Assembly: GCA_032358255.1 (NCBI GenBank)
Contig: JAULBX010026386.1
Location: forward strand, 1 to 49,123
DNA from: Heterotrichella gracilis
Lineage: Eukaryota > Sar > Xanthophyceae > Tribonematales > Xanthonemataceae
Length of the DNA stretch: 49,123 nt
Direction: 5' to 3'
This document shows positions 44,301-49,123 of this stretch, in pieces; position 1 is the first letter of the stretch; every line of letters begins with the position of its first letter. The notes beneath the pieces are model-generated. The model was not told where the DNA came from. It worked only from the letters and a program-made list of their open reading frames with translations, and ran no database searches. Made by a program: the position numbers and the translations under genes.

Positions 44301-47300
44301 CATGGTAAAAGTCCAATCCCTGGAAAATCCTGCAGATACAGCACCCAACGAACCCTAAACCCTAAACACACCTGCAGGTGTGACACTTGGCCCTGCTTGG
44401 CCGCATAAAAACATGCCTGCGCCCCTCACCCGTTCATCCATTTGGCCTGCAACCCTTAATCCTAACAACACAAAATCCTAACACTCTAGCCGCTAATAGC
44501 CAGGCCATCAATGCGCACCTCTTCCCAGGTGTGTCCATTGTGCAGCTCCACAGGTGGTTCCTCCCCTCCCTCGCCCCTCCCCTCTATGATCCCCTGGGCG
44601 TGGTGGTACGCCAGCTTGGCGGCTGTGCGTATGGCTGTGCGCCCCATCCAGGTGGACAGGATGGTGCCACCTGGCGGGTGGGGGGTGGGAGGGTCAGAGC
44701 GGGTGCTGAAGGGTGGGGTGCAGCTACAAGAGCTGGTTGTGCACTTTTACACAAAGTGTGTGGTTTCAGATTCCTCAGCTGCTACCTGCCCCATCATACT
44801 TCCATCCACACACTTAGATCTAACGCTCGGCATTCATCAACCTCCCGTGCCCACCCACCCTGCCTTACTCAAACTCCGCCCCCCCGCAGACACCTTCCCT
44901 CGATATTCACCCCCCACCCAGCAATAGGAGTGCACAACCAAGCCACCCACCCCACCATCCCCGACACCACATCTATCATCCCCAACCCCAACCCCTCACC
45001 TGGCGCCATGTCCCACACCACCGACACCGCCAGCCTGTCCACCCCAGGGTTGAGTGAGCACAGCTGCTCACACAGCAGGGGGGGAAGCATGGGAATTACG
45101 CGAGAGGGGAGGTAGCAGCTGGTGGAGCGGCGGCAGGCCTCGGCATCAAGGGGGGTACCGGGCCTGCATGGAAGGATAAGGGTTTAGGGTTTAGATGACT
45201 GGTTGGCCACCATCTGCCACACTGGAAACAGTGTCGACAAGCCTTGGCTCTACAGGAGTGGGGCATACCCAAGCATGCTAATCTAGCTCAGAGCTGGAAA
45301 AATAATAAATGCAAGATACTTAGTTAAGTTTAGGTGACTTTAGGGTTTGGGATTGATGCTTAGGGTGCCGGGCATGCACTGGTGTATGTGGCAGTAACGA
45401 ATGGCACTCCATTTGCAACTCATATAGAAAATATGGAACCCTAGCGGGTAGCCATCAAACTTGGCAGCCAGGGTTCCATTTGAAACCTGCAGAGTTCCAA
45501 GACCGGGCAACACTGCGTCCTCCCAACCCACCCCACCCACCTGACAAAGTATGCCACGTCAGCAATGTGCACTCCCACCCTGGTGGCGCCACCTGGCAGC
45601 CTCTCGATGGAGATGGCGTCATCCAAATCGCGGGCAGTGGGGGGGTCGATGGAGAGCGTGCGCACCCCCCGCAGGTCCCTCCGGGATGCTATTTCCCCCT
45701 GGGGGATGGACCAGGGGGTGGGCGGCAGGCAGGCGAGTACGTCTGCGGTGAGAGGGGAGGGGTGTTATAAGGCCCTGGGGCAGAAATTTGGAACATGCTT
45801 AGGGTGATAACCCATAGGCATACCTATGATGTAATGAGGGGTCCAACTGGAGACTGGTTTTACCACTGATTTGCCACATGAGCCTCACCTATGGTCCCCA
45901 GCGCAAGGGAGACTCTAAACCCTTACAGAGCCTAAGCCCCACCTTCCCCAAAGGGCTCAACCACCAATTGGACCTCAATGGCTCGGGCAAAAATTTGAAG
46001 GTTTTAAGATTCTACGGTTCCAGGGTGATACCACTCACCATCCCCAAATGGCTCATCCACGATTGCCTCCGCCTCAACCACCGACTGCACCTCACTATCC
46101 AGCACCCCCGCAGGCCCCACCACAGCCACCACCTCCCCACAGGGGTGGGGGGTGTCCTGGTGCCAGGCCCTCACCCGGGCAACCACCAGGGTGCGGGGTG
46201 AAGGGGGTGGGCAGGTGGCGGTGGGGGATGGGGGTGAAAGCTCCTCCTGGAGGTGCCTGTGGAGTAGGGGGGCAGGTGTAGGAGCAAGGAAGGAGGGAAG
46301 AAATGGACAAGCCGAGCAAGTCTTATGGTAATGTCAGACATCCAATGCTGTGTGCAGATGTATGGTGTGAATAAGTAGAAATAAAAAAAATCTTTCCCCT
46401 TTTGTTGCGCACACCATACACCTGCACGCGGACACAGCATGTCACACCGGCATGTCACACACAGGGTCAAAGCCCTACCCCAGGGTCTCAAACCCTCCAC
46501 CCTACACCGCACTTACTTTGGTATGTGGTCAATCACCAGTTTAGGCATACGCCCATCTGTAGGCCTCAGCACCACCTCCCCCCCTGGGCTGTGCTCCAAC
46601 ACACCCACCACCCGCTGCCGCCGGGGTGAGGGCTGCAGGATGGCTACCACCTCCCCTGCATTGGGGGAAAGTTGTTATACTTTCAACCAGTATAACAAAG
46701 TCAAAGCACAAAGCCTGCCGCAGGTCAACTTTGCCATGCGCCTGTGGCCCCACTACATGTTGTGCCGCACCTTCATTGCGTTCTTGATCCTGGCGCCGGC
46801 TTTGCACGGGTTTATGGGCGCTCGGCCCTCAACCGTGTTGCACATGCCATAACAGGGTTGGTGTGTGGACCCTATGTTAGGGTAACAATTTGGCAGTATA
46901 GTCTTATTACCCTAACATAGGGTCCATTTAAGAATAGGATTTAGGGTCCCTACCCGTGATCCGCATGTCGGGCCAATCCTTGCACATCCCGCTCAGGTGC
47001 GCCAGCGCGTCGTCAGGGCTGGCAGCTGAGTACCAGTGCTCAAATGCCTGCTGCTGCTCGGCCAATGGGGAGTCGGCGCTGCCGTGGCCCAGGCCAGGTG
47101 GCGGGCGGAGGGTGGGGGTGGTGGTGGTGGGGATGGGCATGCTGGGGGTGGCTGCCCTGCCTGCAAGAGGGATGCACAACGAGTCAAAGATTGACGTTTA
47201 ACCTCATTAGGTGGTGCTGGCCTCATTTCCAGCATGGGTAATAAGATGCAATACCTAGGTAGGTCATATTCTATATAATTGCCCTTGGTCCCGATCCCCC

Positions 47301-48712
47301 ACCCACTGGATGCCCTTGTTCCCATATACTCACCTGACGAGCCCCTCCCGATGTGGAATTTGATGGTCCTGGACGCAGGGGTGTCGCTGGGTGCGGCGCA
47401 CTGTGCATCGAGCTCCATCTTCAAGGCAATCAATTCAAGTGACAGCTCATCCATGTCGCCAGACACTGTAGAGGTGGATCCAGCTGCATGCGTGGGGGCT
47501 GCGGGGGCGCCACGTGGCGCTTGGGCAGGTGCGCGCCCGCTTGGCCGCTGCTGCGTGCAGTGCCAATGGGATGGCGGCAGCAATCGCACCGCCACCTCAT
47601 CTTCTTCTATGACCCGATTCTGGGCCGCGAAACCCTGCGAGGGGTTTTGCACGGGGTGATGGATGGTTTCTTTTCACAGGGAGAGGGTCCAGTTAGATGG
47701 ACGGCTGCAGACATAGTTGTGAAACCCTAAACCCTAAACCTCTTCTAGACACAGGAAAGCTGCAGGAAAGCTTCACTTGGTCCGTGGAGTGTGCCCCCCA
47801 CCGTGTAAATCAGGGTTCTGCGCATGTGGCACAGCCGCTGCAAGGCATTCTCACTCCCAGCGCTCTTTAGGGTTCAGGTTTAGGGTTTAGGGTATCAACC
47901 CACCTTGAGGCACACGTCGTGTGGCAGGCCGCGTATGGTGAGGTAGGCCTGGCTGCGGTCGCTTGCGTTCACCCGCACACAGGCACGAAATAGCTGGCCG
48001 CTCTGGAGCAGAGGCGAAACCTCCTCAGTTGGGAGGTAGGCGGAGTACTGCAGGGGGGTGGGGTGGCGGGGGCTGGCTCTGCGCTGCCGGGTGGGTGGGG
48101 ACCGGCCTGAGGAGGGCACAACGGGTATAGGTAAAGAATGAATTACGATTCATTCTTTAGAATCAATCTTTAAAACCACACATCTGTGTGACCTGGGTAT
48201 GTGATGGGTTGCTGGATGCAAAGTCCTGAGAACCGTGCTCGCACAGGGCCCCAAGCAGGTGCAATGGTGGGCGTGGGTGGTGGGGTGGGGTGGGGTGGGT
48301 GGGTGGTGTGTGCTTGGGCATCATGGGTGGGTGGTGTGGGTGAGTATGGGAGTCCGCAAAGCTTGTGGATGGTCTGGATGGGTGTGGGTGGCGTGGTGGT
48401 GAGTCTGCAGGGCGTACCAGGGGTGGTGCCGTTATTGGGAGAGGACGAGCTGCAAGTGTGTGCTGTGGGGGTCCTTGAGGTTGCCTCACGGGACTTTGCA
48501 GCTCGTTGCTCCCTGACAGAGTCCTTTCTTTCTACTGACCACTTGGCCTTAGTCCTCACTTTGGTGGGGTGGGGTGTGCCCTCATCAGCAGGCGAGTTTC
48601 CCGCCCTTTGGTCAGCGATATCCACCTGGTCATCGGGCACTTCAGCTGAACAGTCCTGGTCTGTGAAGCCAGAACCCAGCAAAAACCCATGGTCCACCGT
48701 CAAGGTGGCCAT
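41369..48712 (-). CDS. SOV: SOV/DIS3L2-type 3'-5' exoribonuclease (RNase II/RNB family)
   Basis: Exosome-independent cytoplasmic 3'-5' RNA degradation enzyme. Exons (5' to 3'): 48712-48418, 48106-47904, 47634-47334, 47160-46954, 46655-46517, 46256-46039, 45742-45541, 45163-45000, 44670-44519, 44089-43852, 43635-43439, 43162-42948, 42685-42521, 42260-42162, 41675-41369. This gives 1033 aa, near the plant SOV length. There is no PIN domain, unlike DIS3/RRP44. Order: basic disordered N-tail (about 1-120), cold-shock domain 1 ([17 protein letters not shown]), acidic linker, cold-shock domain 2 ([16 protein letters not shown]..), RNB from about residue 455, C-terminal S1-like region. Catalytic Mg-binding aspartates D487, D493, D495 and D496 are intact in [11 protein letters not shown], and [11 protein letters not shown] is intact. 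A Gly/Glu-rich insert follows at about 820-840. The next upstream start is uncertain beyond the ATG at 48712. Retention of the last intron would give an immediate TGA. Confidence 0.92.
43798..43817. repeat. (AC)n microsatellite
   Basis: About ten AC dinucleotides in the intron after the DIS3L2-type exon 43852-44089. A comparable GT run lies at about 345-360 in an Argonaute intron. Confidence 0.85.
44159..44275 (-). repeat. Two copies of the acceptor edge of DIS3L2-type exon 10
   Basis: The exon edge 44070-44105 (GAGCACGTCCTCGCACACCTGG, then ATGCGCAGGGCTTG) recurs at 44160-44196 almost perfectly and at 44232-44272 more loosely. Units are separated by AAACCCTAAAC and AAAGTTGAGCCCACCA spacers, which recur too. 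The first copy preserves a usable-looking acceptor. Confidence 0.88.
44351..44367. repeat. Interstitial telomere-like run
   Basis: AACCCTAAACCCTAAAC in the same DIS3L2-type intron as the copied exon edges. Confidence 0.85.
45179..45194. repeat. Interstitial telomere-like run
   Basis: AGGGTTTAGGGTTTAG lies 16 bp from the acceptor of DIS3L2-type exon 45000-45163. Confidence 0.8.
45242..45330. repeat. Dispersed intronic repeat, copy B
   Basis: CTTGGCTCTA, GTGGGGCATACCCAAGCATG and GAGCTGGAA match copies A and C in the same order. It lies in the DIS3L2-type intron between exons 7 and 8. Confidence 0.7.
46866..46926. repeat. Perfect 20-bp inverted repeat (foldback element)
   Basis: The arm TGGACCCTATGTTAGGGTAA at 46866-46885 is the exact reverse complement of 46907-46926, with a 21-nt spacer. 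It lies in the DIS3L2-type intron between exons 4 and 5. The arms include a telomere-like GTTAGGG and, on the minus strand, the AGGGTAATAAGA of the foldback family. Confidence 0.92.
47233..47290. repeat. Foldback-type element, degenerate
   Basis: Begins CATGGGTAATAAGATGCAAT and ends ATAATTGCCCTTGGTCC, similar in ends and length to 34057-34108. It lies in the DIS3L2-type intron between exons 3 and 4. Confidence 0.45.
47722..47893. repeat. Two telomere-like runs in opposite orientation
   Basis: AAACCCTAAACCCTAAACC at 47722-47740 and a TTTAGGG run at 47866-47893 face each other in one DIS3L2-type intron. The second ends 10 bp from the donor of exon 2. Confidence 0.85.
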
Positions 48713-49123
48713 TGCTATCAGTCAATGCGGGCAAAGATGCCACGGGCATGCAATGGCACAAAACCGTAACACGAACTATAGCCTGAGGTGGTGAGTAACC
48801 AGTACAAGCAACAGTTACACTTTTGGGTAATATGGTGTGTTTTTCCCGTGCTGCCAAAGTGGGATTGTAGGTCACACAGTCAACACCTTTTCTCAGCCCT
48901 AGTGCTCTCCCCGTTACCTCATCTGCACAATTTCTTCTCAGGCAATGGGGTTTAAAGTATAGCGTATGTGCGAACAGGGCAAGCGGGTTTCTGGCGACAA
49001 AGTGGGTTCGGGGTCGTTGTGTCCACTAACTTGAAGTAAACATTTATGATGCTGCACGCTCGCAGCTCCGCCGTTTGCATCCGTGCTGCACGCTCGCAGC
49101 CTCCACCGTTGACCACCGCCGCT
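48713..49123. promoter_or_regulatory. Region upstream of the DIS3L2-type start
   Basis: About 410 bp to the window end. It should hold the promoter and 5' UTR of the exonuclease gene. No named promoter element is visible. The last ~75 bases contain two copies, 34 bp apart, of TGCTGCACGCTCGCAGC, possibly the edge of a longer repeat. Confidence 0.5.

Overview
The window is nuclear DNA of a eukaryote, most likely a green alga or another member of the green lineage. The genes are GC-rich and cut into many short exons by GT-AG introns. Short interstitial TTTAGGG/CCCTAAA runs, the Arabidopsis-type telomere heptamer, are scattered through the introns. The protein set (Argonaute, plant-type FANCM, an RST1/focadhesin homologue, a SOV/DIS3L2-type exonuclease, an O-fucosyltransferase-like enzyme) fits Viridiplantae. 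I cannot name the genus.

Five multi-exon genes lie on strictly alternating strands. (1) 145-8904 (-): Argonaute, 15 exons, 801 codons, cut off at the left edge before the catalytic His. (2) 10773-23866 (+): FANCM-type helicase, 22 exons, about 2400 aa, with an added C-terminal PHD finger. (3) 24582-27637 (-): O-fucosyltransferase-like protein, 7 exons, 389 aa. (4) 28048-40389 (+): RST1/focadhesin HEAT-repeat protein, 22 exons, about 1830 aa. (5) 41369-48712 (-): SOV/DIS3L2-type RNase II exonuclease, 15 exons, about 1033 aa. I built these models by hand from splice sites and reading-frame continuity. Each keeps a single open frame across all junctions.

Three of the five genes act in RNA silencing or cytoplasmic RNA decay (Argonaute, RST1/FOCAD, SOV/DIS3L2). 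In land plants RST1 links the exosome and SKI complex and limits siRNA production from normal mRNAs, so the grouping is suggestive, but nothing here shows co-regulation. FANCM is a DNA-repair motor. The fucosyltransferase-like protein belongs to the secretory pathway.

The most unusual features are in the introns. At about ten places the edge of an exon, with its splice site, has been copied one to three times into the adjacent intron, often next to telomere-like heptamers. There is also an intronic array of at least nine ~134-bp repeats broken by a 100-N assembly gap, a ~50-60 bp repeat found in introns of three genes, and a small foldback family sharing AGGGTAATAAGA, including one perfect 20-bp hairpin. 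FANCM carries several candidate short linear motifs (PIP box, SUMO-interaction motifs, NLS, two families of repeated peptides).
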